A stretch of DNA of 64,000 bases from Hydra vulgaris (Eukaryota > Cnidaria > Hydrozoa > Anthoathecata > Hydridae): contig NC_088933.1 of assembly GCF_038396675.1 (NCBI RefSeq), positions 39,288,501-39,352,500 on the forward strand. The letters run 5' to 3'. How positions within the stretch are numbered: the stretch's first letter is position 1; every line of letters starts with the position of its first letter. The notes under the pieces are model-generated. The model saw only the letters and a list, made by a program, of their open reading frames with translations, searched no databases and had not been told where the DNA came from. Both the position numbers and the translations under genes were made by a program. Shown piece after piece: positions 24,330 to 40,298 of this stretch.

Positions 24330-24412
24330 AATGTTGCTAGTGGGAGGATTCAAACCAGGCCCTTTTTGTTCAGAAGCTCTCTACAAGCTAACCACTTAGC
24401 CATGCTGGCATG
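24330..24412 (-). other. tRNA-like sequence (pseudo-tRNA or SINE head)
   Basis: On the minus strand: TGGCTAAGTGGTTAGC (A-box type) and, about 40 bases on, GGTTTGAATCC (B-box type), followed by TCCCACTAGCA pairing partly with TGCCAGC at the start. The anticodon arm does not fold into a normal five-base stem, so I do not call a functional tRNA. Confidence 0.45.
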
Positions 24413-24525
24413 TTTACTAATGAAAATGTTAAAACTATATAATAAATAAAAAGACTTTATAAAAAGAAAAATAATTGCTATAGATCAAAATTAAGGAGAT
24501 GTTGCCGCAATCTAATTTTTAGGTT

Positions 24526-24620
24526 TATATATTTGAAAAAATAGCTTGAAAAAATAGCAGATTATATATTTGAAAAAATAGCTTGAAAAAATAGCAGATT
24601 ATATATTTGAAAAAATAGCT
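24526..24620. repeat. 37-bp tandem repeat
   Basis: About two and a half copies of TATATTTGAAAAAATAGCTT plus GAAAAAATAGCAGATTA. Simple tandem duplication in non-coding DNA. Confidence 0.75.
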
Positions 24621-26171
<1,551 letters not shown>

Positions 26172-26399
26172 TATATATGTGCATTAAGATTTTTTATTAT
26201 CTTAGTATTGCTTTTTTTCTTTAGCCATTAGTCTATTAATTATTATTTTATGTTCCTTTGTTATTATTTAGACTAAAGTAGTCGAAGTAGACTGAGCAAA
26301 AGTTAGTTGTTCTTTTCTTACTAGATCAAGACTATTTGACCTACCTGAAATGTTTCATCATTAAAATAAACTATTATAAGCTATAGCCAATTCTTATTA

Positions 26400-27690
26400 T
26401 ATCATAACACATCCTCAGAGTGATATTTATCTTATTGGTCAGCTGACACAAATGTTTAGTGAATTGGTTTTACCCACAATGGACTGGTTTTACCCACAAC
26501 AGGAGATGTACTTCAGGTATATTTTTGTTATTATGATATTGACACCTCACAAAACTCTGTAATCAAAGCTTTAATTACTGATATTCTCGAAGTTTGGTCA
26601 AAAGCATGTATTCCATTTGCTGAAAAACAAAATATAATTTAAAAACTTGTTGTGTTGATAATTGATTAGTGAACCATTTGAAGGAACAGATAAAATCAGG
26701 GTTCAGCACAAAATTATTAAGGAAAGTGCATTTAAAGAACTATTGAAAACACTGTTTTCACATCATAAGGGATTGGATCTCATAAAGATTGAAGAGGATA
26801 AATTTTTCTTAATTGATCAATGGCCTAATGGAAAGTATGTTTTAGTTAAAACGACTAGGAAAATGACAGCAATAGAATCTAGAAAGCAGTTGAGATTTCA
26901 GACAGAGGCTAAATACAAAATAAGCAAGAAATAAAATTAAAAAAATGCAAGAAATTAATAAAGAGTTGTGAGGCATTAGAAACCTCAAGTAGTTCCAGTG
27001 AAAATTCAGAAAATGAATGAATATCAATATACAACTGCTACTACTTCTTCAATGTCTGAAAAATTCAAAATGATTGAAGTTATATCTTTATGTCTATTAG
27101 CTGTACTTACTTGAACTAATTTAAGTAACCGACAGTGTGCGTTTATTATTACTAGTGATGCAAAAAGTCACACCACACATGACTTGACCAACATACTATT
27201 GTCAGTTAAAAGCATTCAAAAGAGTTCAAATAAAGCATTGGTTACATTATGCATCAAATCTAAAGGTCCTAATGTATAGTTATTTCTTTATTTTGATGCT
27301 TGGTCTAAACTTGATGTTTCAGTTATGAACTTTGTTATGATAAGTATCTAAACAGCTAACTAGATTCCATGAAAGTTGATGCACTAAGCTTTATAATGTT
27401 CACACTGCAACATTATGCCACGTGATGACTTTAGAGAACTGATTGAAGTTACTTCAATTTTTTTAAGACAAATTCCTGGTTTATTTTCAAGTATTTAAAG
27501 CAGGTCAATGTGCACAATGATTAGCAAAACACATCTCTATGTTGCAAATATGCTTTTTTAGAAGTCTTTATAAACTTACTAAGTGAGAAATTACTACTTG
27601 TATAGATTTTTGGCTGTTTGCTGCATTTTTCTATGTGAAGACCAATGCCTTGGTAATAGAATATATACACAGTAAACATATTTATTTGAA
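26400..27690 (+). pseudogene. Degenerate member of the hAT-like family also found at 56963-58762
   Basis: Frame pieces in order: TTGDVLQVYFCYYDIDTSQN, VIKALITDILEVWSKACIP and FAEKQNII (26490-26640); then HKIIKESAFKELLKTLF, DLIKIEEDKFFLIDQW and MTAIESRKQLRFQTEAK (26662-26934); then IITSDAKSHTTHDLTNILL (27145 on), YFDAWSKLDVS (27290), PRDDFRELIEVTSIFLRQIP (27417) and DFWLFAAFFYVKTNALV (27605). This order matches a family I know only as uncharacterised invertebrate proteins present in many copies. The helical N-terminus and EEDKFF-x-x-DQ motif parallel ITKLWDNKLNFPR and SSEDKRLYHLQ in the protein at 57-58.7 kb. Many stops; non-functional. I cannot find its terminal repeats. Confidence 0.55.
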
Positions 27691-27699
27691 TTCAATGAA

Positions 27700-29375
27700 A
27701 TCAACGAAAAAATAATAAAAAATTGCAAAAGTTTTGCACAAACATTCACATAAATATATTAGTTTATTATTAAAATGCATAAAATAAAAGATATCTTGTT
27801 GCAATAAATTAGATCTGAACAACAAGTAAAGTTTCAAAAGTATCGAGAAAGCCATCAGCTTAAAGCTTAATTAAGGGAAATAAATTCTGATTTTTTTACA
27901 AGTTTTTTTTTTTTTGCAAAAATTTAAAAATAAATTTACTTGTAATTGCAAATATTTACTTTAATTTACTAGTCTGCTTTTTGCATTATTATTAGTTACT
28001 CAAAAAATAAATGCAATTAAATGTTTGTTTTTTTTTTTTTGTTTTTTTTTGATTGAAATTGAACCAAAAAAGTTAACATTCCTTTAGAAAAAATCTTTTT
28101 TTTTACGTTTTTCAAGACATTGACATAATAAAACCTTCACCTTTTTTTTTTACATTTTTACATGCCTCCTGTACATACTCAACTTCCTGCATAAGTTAAT
28201 TTAAAAATGTTGCAATTATACTTATTTTATGATAAAAAATATGAAAAATCGAGTGGCAGCGGTGTCGGAATAATTTTCAAAGTGGAACTCATTTCATTTC
28301 TTAGAAATTTCGAAAGCAAACCTGGATTAGTGAGTGGAGGGTGAATGGTCCTCTTGCTCTTTCTCCTCCCCCTTCTTCTACTTTTGCTGCCACTATCGAA
28401 TGATATATATGATTAATAATAATAAAAATTATATTTTTATTACTTTGGCATTTAGTCATGTGACTTTAAGAGGTAAAATGCAATTCTACAAGAGGTTAAA
28501 AACCCTTGGAAATTTCAGCGTTTTTTATTTTTTAAACAAAAATAAACATTTCTTAAAACCTACAGCATGATTCCTTTTTTTTTTACTGAAACCCTTTGAA
28601 ATGAAGAAAACAGCAATTCTAAAAGTCTGAGGGATTTTTTTTCTTGAAAAATTGAATTTAGTGTAGCACATTCAATTTCATTACAGTTTCAGTTTCATTA
28701 CAGAAGTCAATAGTTGTTGGGAATATATGTTTTCTTTAAAAAGCAAGCTATTTTGCAGAGTATTGCAGAATTTCTCAACAAACAAAAAATTCTTTATAGT
28801 TGCAATTGACTTAAAAAAACATTTTTTTAGTTCATCCTTTGCACTTGATTTTTACATTGGCAAAAATAATTTGGAATCAAAAAAAAGTTAGGTATAATCA
28901 AACGGAAGCGGCCTGCTGCAAGATTTTGTCAGTTATATGGAAAGCCTTTCGTTAATTTTTTTTTGTTTCAATTTGTAACTAAAATTGGGAAACTAAGTAT
29001 AACAAATAAATATAATATATAAAAAAAATATAAAAATTAAGTAATTTTGCTAATTAATTTAATTTTTTGGTAAAAATTGAAAATAATTTCCGCGCAACTG
29101 TTTTTCCACAAAACTATTTTTCCACTAAGACCTGTAATCAACTTTCTTGACGAAAATAACAGATCGTTTTATGATTTCCGGACATAGAAAGAGAAATTAT
29201 CGTAAATTACGGATGGTTTTGAGGGTTCCGGACGTAGAAAGAGAAATTTACTTTCTTGATGGACTTGACTGCGAAGAAAGGGCATTGAAGATTTATATTT
29301 ATAAATTGCATGCTTTAAGGATATAATTGCAACAAACTTCTTTAAACTGAATAAACTTCTATTTTTTCCAGCAGT
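27700..29375. other. Non-coding interval
   Basis: Mostly AT-rich with T-runs. A direct repeat TTCCGGACRTAGAAAGAGAAAT occurs in two pieces near 29177 and 29228. No gene supported. Confidence 0.5.
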
Positions 29376-29376
29376 T

Positions 29377-29419
29377 TATTTTTATAACATGAATATCAAG
29401 TTTATGAGTCAGGCTATTT
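29377..29419. repeat. Minisatellite unit, left of a large insertion
   Basis: TTATAACATGAATATCAAGT and TTATGAGTCAGGCTATTT here match units at 33338-33480 (ATGAATATCAAGTTTATGAG repeated, with GGCTAATTT/GGCTATTT). The element at 29420-33306 therefore sits inside this array. Confidence 0.65.
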
Positions 29420-29446
29420 CCCAGCCGGCACATCTGGTTTTAATCT

Positions 29447-29650
29447 CGGAATTAAAACCCGTATAAACACGTGTTTGTTACGATCCAGGCGTAAACCAAA
29501 AACACGTGGATTTCACGGGAAGTTTAACTGGAGTTTTACACGTGTTTTCTAAGGTTTCAAACACGAGTTTTTTTATGTTTTAAATACGTGTTTTTGAGGT
29601 TTTAAACTCGTGTTTTATGAGGTTTTAAATTCGTGTTTTCTATAGTTTAA
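29447..29650. repeat. ACACGTGTTTT / 24-bp repeats inside the element end
   Basis: Repeats of the type GAGGTTTTAAACTCGTGTTT with variants (ATACGTGTTTTT, AAATTCGTGTTTTC) follow the left terminus. Similar ACACGTGTT and ACACGC motifs occur near the right end (33220-33290). Subterminal repeats are common binding sites for transposases; here it is inference. Confidence 0.65.
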
Positions 29651-29661
29651 AACGGATTTAT

Positions 29662-29750
29662 GGCATTAAATTAAGTTTCCAAACGGAAACTTTATTTAAT
29701 GCCTTAAGTTAGTTCAGGCATAAGTTTTCCAAACTTATGCCTGAACTAAC
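29662..29750. repeat. Two adjacent perfect hairpins
   Basis: Hairpin one, 29662-29703: GGCATTAAATTAAGTTTCC against GGAAACTTTATTTAATGCC with a four-base loop. Hairpin two, 29708-29750: GTTAGTTCAGGCATAAGTTT against AAACTTATGCCTGAACTAAC with a three-base loop. Only four bases separate them. No coding role; possibly structural termini or transcription-stop signals. Confidence 0.8.
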
Positions 29751-31407
29751 AGCTGCTCAGCACGGTTTAATGATAAACCAAAAATACGTAGGTTTTGTTA
29801 GACACGTTTATAGCTTTAAACATGTAAACCTTTTTTTATATATACTACATTATATTTACGACAATTTTGTTGTTTTATTTTTGTTTTTCAAGGTAAATTA
29901 TTTTACAATAATACTACGAAGAAAAAATAAACGAAGAAATAAAAAACCAAATCATTAAAAATAAGCTAATAAAAGACGCTTGGCACATGGTTACCATACA
30001 TAATATTTAATTTCGATTGATCGCCTCTTCCGTCATTATAAAATCTAAAATCGTATAACAATACGCTTTCGCATTTTTACAAACAATTCCAGTAGCATCG
30101 AATGCTCTTTTTAATTTTTCTTCAAAGTCGGGTCTCGAACTTTACTAATTCCTCAATTGAGGTAACCTGTTCAAATTTAATTTCATTTAAATCTTTATCT
30201 AAAAACTATTGCAGTAGCCCAAATTTCTTTTTATGTAATGGTGTGACAATCATTTTACGCTAAAACATGGCATCATCCATGGGAGAGGTTTCGTTTGGCT
30301 GATTTTTTGGTCGATCTGTATTGTTAATGGTTTTTGATGATTCGCCTTAATCTATTTAAAAAAAAAACAAGTTTTATAATAAATAACAAAATAAATGATT
30401 ATCTTAGTCTATTGTTTTGTATTGTACCTAAGTAAATGCACTATAAAAAATGCTGTTTGAAAAAACCAGAGTGATGATTTGATGGAAGAGTAAAATTGCT
30501 TTTTTCCTTATTAATCACGTTTGTTTGTGTATGTACATTTAAACGGAATCGACCCTTCATTCTTCTTTTCAAATTGTTTTTTAGAGCCACCTACTTCAAC
30601 CTAAATAAGAGACGCCCTTAAAGAATTTATGAAACCCATTAAGAAACATAATTCATTAAATATACTATTGTACTTTTTAAATATTATAAACTTTTAAATT
30701 AAATGCAAATAATTTATTACTTTGGAAAGACCCAGAAGCCCGAGTATTCACAAGTATTTTAATTAGCATTTGTACCAGGATGTAAATCCTCTTTTAATTG
30801 ATTTTTGCTTATAAATATAGAAATCTTTAAAGGTTGATTCGAAACCATCTCATTTAGGTTTTGTTGCTTGTTAAAGTGCAAATATCCTGTTTTAAGATAA
30901 ATTAGACTAGTATACACTCAAATATAGGTAATAAATATAAATATAAGTTATACATAATATTTAAAAAAACCAAATGCACACATGCCCCCTGTTCATTAAT
31001 AATCACCTACCTTAATCAACATTAATATTATTATCTTCATTAAGTTTCTGAAGTCTTCTATAAATATATTGTCTTCATCTAGATTATGTGATAACAGTAA
31101 AACTCCTAAAAGATAAAATTTGCAAAAACATAATTTACCAGAAATATTAGTGTCATTTTAAATTTTTTGAAGTTTAAGATAAATAACTAGAGTTTCAATA
31201 CAAGTATTTTCATTAACAGTTGTACCACCATTAATATTTTTTCTCATTCTCTTTTTTGTTGAACATGTGAAAAACTTAGTAGTTGACTTTTAGTAGAATT
31301 AGTAAGATTATTTTAGTAAACTATAAGTAAGTAGAAGACTTATAGTAGAATCTTTTCAATTTATGTTTTGTTGCTTACTAAAACCCACATATTCTGGTTT
31401 AAAAATG

Positions 31408-32936
<1,529 letters not shown>

Positions 32937-33337
32937 GCTAATACTTAACAAAAACTGAATTTATTTAACATATAAATTTTCTCGACAAACGTTTTCCTGA
33001 ATGTTCTCGTTACACATTCTAAAACCTTCCGAATAATAAAAATGCAATAAATTTGAAAAATCCCGTGCTTAAAGTAATGGTTTCACATTCGTTGCGAAAA
33101 CTTTTGATAATTTAATACTCCATTTTTGTAACTGAAAAACCATCACTAAAAACTTAATATCCAAACTGGTTTTTTGGTAAAATATAATAGTTAATTTCAC
33201 GGAATTAAAACCCTATTCTTGACACGTGTTATTCTTAGTGTTTTCGGGAGTTTTAAACACGCAACAGAAACCACGCGTAACTTTTAAACGAGTTGTGCCG
33301 TCTGGGTTATGGCAAGGCAAGTTATGATTTAGGCTAT

Positions 33338-33480
33338 TTATAACATGAATATCAAGTGTATGAGTTGGGCTGGTTTTTTAACATGAATATCAAGTTTATG
33401 AGTTTGACTAATTTTATATCATGAATTATCAATCATTTTATATCATGAATTATCAATCAAGTTTATGAGTTTGGCTAATC
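33338..33480. repeat. Minisatellite array right of the CCCAG element
   Basis: About three to four imperfect units containing ATGAATATCAAGTTTATGAG and GGCTAATTTTATATC, continuing the units seen at 29377-29419. Confidence 0.65.
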
Positions 33481-34150
33481 TCTAAATATGAATAAGCTAA
33501 TGAATATTATTATTATTATTTGTGCGCATAGTTACGCATTGTTCGTATTGTTACTTAACTAAGCTGAGATTAAAAATATCCACAATTTGAGTGCATATTA
33601 AAAACAAACTAGGCAATTAATTTAAAAATAGACCACGTTTATTATCACTTTGGTGGGTTTACTAAAAGGTACCACAAATAAAAATCTTTTTTTAGAACTT
33701 AAAAAAATTGGGTTTCTGCCAAAAAATCGGGTCTCAGATACCATAGTGCTTCTTATTAAAAAAAGTAATTTTTTTATTTCCTTTAAAAAATTTTTTAAAA
33801 CAAAGTCAATTTTTTTTAAAAATCATAATTTTTAAAAACTTTTACTTTCTTTTTCTAATCATATTTTTTAAAAATTTCACAAAAATGGCAAAGTTACTGA
33901 TAGCAGTTTCATTAACTGATCTAAAATTTATTCTCTGATTTAACACCTAAAAAATTTTTTTTTTTTTTTTGATGTGTGTAAAGGTAAATAAAGATTTAAC
34001 GAGGTGTTGGAGTGACTATTAGAAATTTACTAAGAATGCTACCATATTTTTTCAATTGCTGTGGATAACTATGCAGTGTTTTTATTTATTTCTAGCATTT
34101 ATTTTTAATAGCCTTAAGTTTTTTATTTTCAAATTTAGCTTAGCTACATT
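33481..34150. other. Non-coding interval
   Basis: T- and A-runs; the one 61-codon frame at 33650-33835 is low complexity and I do not accept it. Confidence 0.5.
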
Positions 34151-34155
34151 TAGCT

Positions 34156-34270
34156 AAATATTTAAGAAAACCAGCTCTAAAATAAAATTAGAGGAATGTT
34201 AAACAGTTTTTTTGTGAAATGTTTAACATTCCTCTGATTTGATTTTATTCCTGGTTTTCTTAAATATTTT
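34156..34270. repeat. Hairpin element of about 115 bp
   Basis: AAATATTTAAGAAAACCAG and AGAGGAATGTTAAACA on the left are matched by TGTTTAACATTCCTCT and CTGGTTTTCTTAAATATTT on the right, with a short loop (34206-34221). Nearly complete foldback; looks like a minimal MITE. Confidence 0.75.
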
Positions 34271-34274
34271 TGTT

Positions 34275-35150
34275 TTCCCAAAACAACTATTTAACTTTTT
34301 GTTTTTTTAATTTGATTTTTAAATTTTAGGAGGACTTTAACATTGTTGAAAACATGAACAAACTATCGATGGAATCAAATCGGAACATCGATCAGTTCTT
34401 GATCAGTTATCGAACAGTTCTTGACTTTTCAATAGCTCAATAATATTTGTTTAAATAAATTCAGTTTTCAGGTGGTTTTACAGCATATAACAGAAAAATA
34501 CAACAATAAGTGATTTTATAGAATACAAGAGACATGATTTTAATGGCATTCGAATTTGTTGCTTTATACTCAAGATGGTTAAGGTTACACAGAAGATTAA
34601 CCAAAAGCTATAGATATTTTTTTTTTGTAACATAATAAAAAATTATTTTTTTTAAGTAACTTTTTTATTGTTCATTCTCTTTCGAGATAAGTATATTAAT
34701 CAAAATTGGCACAAAAAAGAAACGTCATCGTTACGTTATCGCTGCCCTTTGATTTGTTTTTTGCCTATTTGGCAAGATGTAATGGTTGGCATATTATTAA
34801 AGATTTTTTAAGAAAATGAACATAAATAATATATATTTTGATATTTAAAAAATGTTTTAACCACATAACATAAAGTTGATATAGTTTATGATTGTTGATT
34901 AAATCTGCTGATGATTGCTTAAGAATAATGTAAACATGCCTGAGTTAACATCATCCATCCTAAATAGAGCTCTCCTTACAATAACACAAAAAAAATTGCT
35001 TTGTATTTAAAAACTAATTATTTTACTCGATAAAAATAGCTTAGATTAAATGAAGCAATTCTCGCGCACATAAAAAAAGTTTTATATCGCATAACGTGGT
35101 TTTAACGTGGAGTAAAGAGGTTTAATGTATAAAATGTAAAATTAATGTAT
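34275..35150. other. Non-coding interval
   Basis: No supported frame. A short repeat of ATCGATCAGTTCTTGATCAG type (34385-34430) is the only structure I noticed. Confidence 0.5.
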
Positions 35151-35159
35151 AGTTGGGTA

Positions 35160-35695
35160 TCCTTTTGAGTCAATAACTGCTTGACAACAACGGCCCATTG
35201 GCGATATTAATTTTTAGCATTGTTTTTGGCATTTTGGCAGGCAAATTGTCGTCTCATGTAGCCCTTATTTCGATCCAAAATCGGTTTAAGTTTGTTCCAG
35301 TTAATCGATTTATATTTCTGTCAACTTTCTTTCACAAATTTTCTATCGGATTTTGGTCTGGTATTTGTGCGGGCCACTCCAAAACATCAATCTTTTTAGC
35401 GTTAAACCACATTTTAACACTTTTGGTGGTGTGTTTTGGGTCGTTGTCTTAATGGAATCTCTAATACAAAAGAAGGTTTTTCTCGGCATAAGGCAACATA
35501 ACATTTTCTAATATTTCTTGGTACATGTGTTGATCCATTGTCCCTTGAATTTTCTGCTACGAGTCCACGCCACACCATTAAAAAAATGCCCCAAACAATC
35601 ACCTTGCCACCACTTTGTTTTACAGTCTTTAGAGTATTCCAAGGGCTAAGTTCTTTGTTTAGGCGACAAAAAACATTGCAATATGATTTTTGCAA
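35160..35695 (-). pseudogene. Tc1-type transposase, C-terminal remnant
   Basis: Minus strand: VKQSGGKVIVWGIF at the start, then (after a shift) QDNDPKHT-like sequence with the second catalytic Asp ([21 protein letters not shown]), [20 protein letters not shown] with the third acidic residue in NPIENL, then RDDNLPAK-like and INIANGPLL. The 34-residue-type spacing and the DNDPKH and PDQNPIE motifs are typical of Tc1. At least four stops (for example in place of Trp after ENL) and frameshifts. The first catalytic Asp and the DNA-binding N-terminus are missing. Confidence 0.85.
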
Positions 35696-35800
35696 AATGA
35701 ATTACAATTTTATCGTTAAAATACTGAGCATAATGATTTTCTTTTAAGTTTTTTTAAGAATAAGTTATTGTGTGCTATTTAAAATGACCTCAAAAATTTA

Positions 35801-35868
35801 AACGCAACTGCTAAAATGTTCAAAACAAGTAATTTTGATACTTTTAATGTCTAATGAGTAGTTGCGTT
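35801..35868. repeat. Inverted repeat next to the Tc1 remnant
   Basis: AACGCAACTGCT at 35801-35812 is answered by AGTAGTTGCGTT at 35857-35868. It lies on the 5' side of the minus-strand Tc1 remnant and may be what is left of its terminal repeat; the other end is not found. Confidence 0.5.
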
Positions 35869-35869
35869 C

Positions 35870-36353
<484 letters not shown>

Positions 36354-36417
36354 GAAAACATCAAACAATACGAATTCTCTTAATACAAATAATAATTTAT
36401 TTTGAGATTTAATTTAT

Positions 36418-36449
36418 TTTCACTGGGTTATGGATACCAGCATCATCAG
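36418..36449 (-). ncRNA. Hammerhead-ribozyme-like core in the Penelope 3' region (minus copy)
   Basis: On the minus strand CTGATGA is followed by TGCTGG, a nine-base loop, CCCAGT and GAAA. CUGAUGA and GAAA separated by a helix (CTGG pairing CCAG) is the hammerhead core, and hammerheads are known in Penelope-like elements. The helix is not perfectly placed against the core and I cannot confirm the other two helices, so this may be a decayed motif. Confidence 0.45.
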
Positions 36450-36714
36450 GTCGTAAAATATTACAAAATTTTTTGAACGTTAAAAAACAGTTTAATAAAA
36501 AAAAAATTTAACTGACGTCAGCAGTTGAATGGCTTCTTTTTTCGTTACGCAAGAATATATAAAATGGAGTCCAAAATTCAATCAATCATATATATCAATC
36601 AATCATATATATTCTGAAAATAAATTTTCACGGCTATTTACAAATAGTATTGAAATACTAATCTCAAGTAAATACCTTAAAAAATAGTTTATTTATATAC
36701 AATTAATCTTAGTA

Positions 36715-36944
36715 ATAATAATAATAATAACAACAATAACAATAATAATAATAGTAATATATTTAATAATAATAACAATAATAACAAAAATAATAATAAT
36801 AATAATGATAACAATATTAATATTAGTAGTAATAGTTAAAAGTAGTTAATAATAGTAATGTAAATATTTATAGAAATAACAATAAGCAATAGTAATGACA
36901 ACAAAATATATAATAAAAATTAAAAAAAAAAAAAAAAAAAAAAA
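36715..36944. repeat. (AAT)n/(AAC)n simple repeat and A-run
   Basis: Interrupted AATAATAAT/AACAAT triplets to about 36890, then A-rich DNA and a run of about 20 A at 36924-36943, next to the end of the Penelope frame. Confidence 0.85.
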
Positions 36945-36946
36945 TA

Positions 36947-37615
36947 CTAAAGAAAAAATTCAGTTTTAACAAATTGCCCATTATCGAGATTTATTCCGAC
37001 ATTCGATGGGAAACATTGGTGCCTCTGTATTTTGAGTGCTTCTCGTACTTTACGGTCGAATTTTTTTGTTTTAACTTTAAGAGTTTTAATTTTCTCCCAA
37101 TTTATTTTTTCAGAGCAAAACTTGCTATGTTTTGCAATTGCTGACTGATAATGTTTGCCATCATTTAAACTTTTTTGGTGTTGTTGAATTCTTGTTTTAA
37201 TTTGTAATTTTGTTTCTCCTACATATTTTTTCGAGCAATTGCATATAACTAAATATGTACCAGGCTGGCTATTTTGGGGCAATCTAGATTTGTTTTTACA
37301 TGTTAATATTGTTCTTAAATTAGGATTTGTTTAAAACTACTCTATAGCCAACTTTTCTAAATATTTAAATGATACTGTTGGGAAAGCATTGTTCTCGGAT
37401 TGAATTCTATTGTTCTTTACGTAGCGTTTTTTCCAAATTTGATTTGCAATACTTTTTAGTTGGCTTTCGGTGTACCCATTTTCATTAAAAACTTGAATAA
37501 GAAAGTTTATCTCATTTTTTAAATGTGTAACACTGCATATGGAGTATGCCCTGTGAACATAACCTTTGAATATTGCGCATAAAATTTTGGGGTCGTGATT
37601 CGAGTGCGGTTTCAC
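36947..37615 (-). pseudogene. Penelope RT C-terminus and GIY-YIG endonuclease, two stops
   Basis: One minus-strand frame with stops only at the E-stop-F-stop pair near 37332-37340. The first part (37615 on) reads KPHSNHDPKILCAIFKGYVH, RAYSICSVTHLKNEINFLI, NENGYTES, the typical connector after the Penelope RT. Then CKNKSRLPQNSQPGTYLVIC, NCSKKYVGETKLQIKTRIQQ, HQKSL: the GIY-YIG module with G-T-Y, K-Y-V-G-E-T and a conserved Arg. It ends KKFDRKVREALKIQRHQCF. This nuclease nicks the target for reverse transcription. The RT catalytic core is missing here. Confidence 0.8.
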
Positions 37616-37628
37616 GACCTTAAAATTT

Positions 37629-38160
37629 TATTTAGTTGAATGCAATTGCTCGAAAAAATATGTAGGAGAAACAAATTACAAATTAAAACAAGAATTCAAC
37701 AACACCAAAAAAGTTTAAATGATGGCAAACATCATCAGTCAGCAATTACAACACATAGCAAGTTTTGCTCTGAAAAAATAAATTGGGAGAAAATTAAAAC
37801 TCTTAAAGTTGAAACAAAAAAATTCGACCGTAAAGTACGAGAAGCACTCGAAATACAGAGGCACCAATGTTTCCCATCGAATGGCGGAATAAATCTCGAT
37901 AATGGGCAATTTGTTAAAACTAAATTTTGGACTCCATTTTTTATATTCTTGCGTAACAAAAAAAGAAGCCATTCAACTGCTGATGTCAGTTAAAAAATTT
38001 TTTATTAAACTGTTTTTTAACGTTCAAAAAATTTTGTAATATTTTACGAGCTGATGATGCTGGTATCCATAACCCAGTGAAAATTTCTCAAAATAAATTA
38101 TTATTTGTATTAATAGAATACATATTGTTTGATGTTTTCCTATTAATATAACATACACTC
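37629..38160 (+). mobile_element. Inverted partial copy of the same Penelope-like element
   Basis: It starts inside the GIY-YIG module (GCAATTGCTCGAAAAAATAT is shared by both copies) and runs through the coding end and 3' region to a (TA)n tract at 38192. The coding part (37640-37993 on the plus strand) keeps HQKSLNDGKHHQSAITTHSK and VREALEIQRHQCFPSN. Head-to-head arrangement with the longer minus-strand copy. Confidence 0.75.
38051..38082 (+). ncRNA. Hammerhead-ribozyme-like core in the Penelope 3' region (plus copy)
   Basis: Same motif as in the minus-strand copy: CTGATGA (38051-38057), CTGG...CCAG, then GAAA (38079-38082). Its retention in both copies shows only common descent, not activity. 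Confidence 0.45.
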
Positions 38161-38190
38161 TTATACACGATGTCTACACTCAAATCATGT

Positions 38191-39779
<1,589 letters not shown>

Positions 39780-39780
<1 letters not shown>

Positions 39781-40298
39781 CCTTTTTATATTTATATTTA
39801 TATGTATTTAAGCATGCTTCAACCAAATCCTTAAAAGGGTTGACATAGATAAACTTTAAACTAAATCGAAAACACTTATCTTGTCACTCAAAAAAGTGAA
39901 GCACTCCATCACTAACTAGGAGCATTTGCTTCAACTTTACTTTAAATTCGTCAAGAGTTTCAAGAGTTTTAAGTTTATTAGATAGGATTTTATTCCATAC
40001 TTTTGGTCCTCTAATGGATAATGAAAACTCAGTTGCGGCATAAAAACATTTGGGCTGAATATACGTGTTGTTTGAGTATCTATGTTTATTTATTTTGAAT
40101 AACGAATTAAAAATATTTAGTGTCGTTCTTTTATTAACTTTATACATGAAAATTAAAAGATGAAAAATATTTATTTGGTAGACAAGTATATTCAGCTTTA
40201 TAAATAGTTCTTTGGAGTGAGTAAAACGGCCTACATTAGATATTATTCTCATTGCATGTTTTAAACATAGATTAAAATTAAATGAAAGTAAGTTGGAG
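39780..40298 (-). pseudogene. LINE (CR1/L2-like) C-terminal fragment
   Basis: Minus strand: LKHAMRIISNVGRFTHSKEL, FIKLNILVYQINIFHLLIFM, YK, later FSLSIRGPKVWNKILSNKLK. These are the usual post-RT motifs of CR1/L2-type ORF2 ('RAIRII...', 'LF--L-IL---I----F--', 'R--GP-IWN-L'). The frame is open across the joint when the P element to its right is removed: ITFS before the insertion continues into NLLSFNFNLC after it. The 3' end is AT-rich. Confidence 0.7.

Noticed and set aside
24330..24412. Functional tRNA gene on the minus strand
   Set aside because: A- and B-box-like motifs are present but the anticodon arm does not fold properly.
33650..33835. 61-codon frame rich in Lys, Asn and Phe
   Set aside because: Composition follows the local A/T runs; no motif.
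35198..35747. Two plus-strand frames of 84 and 69 codons
   Set aside because: Shadows of the minus-strand Tc1 transposase remnant.
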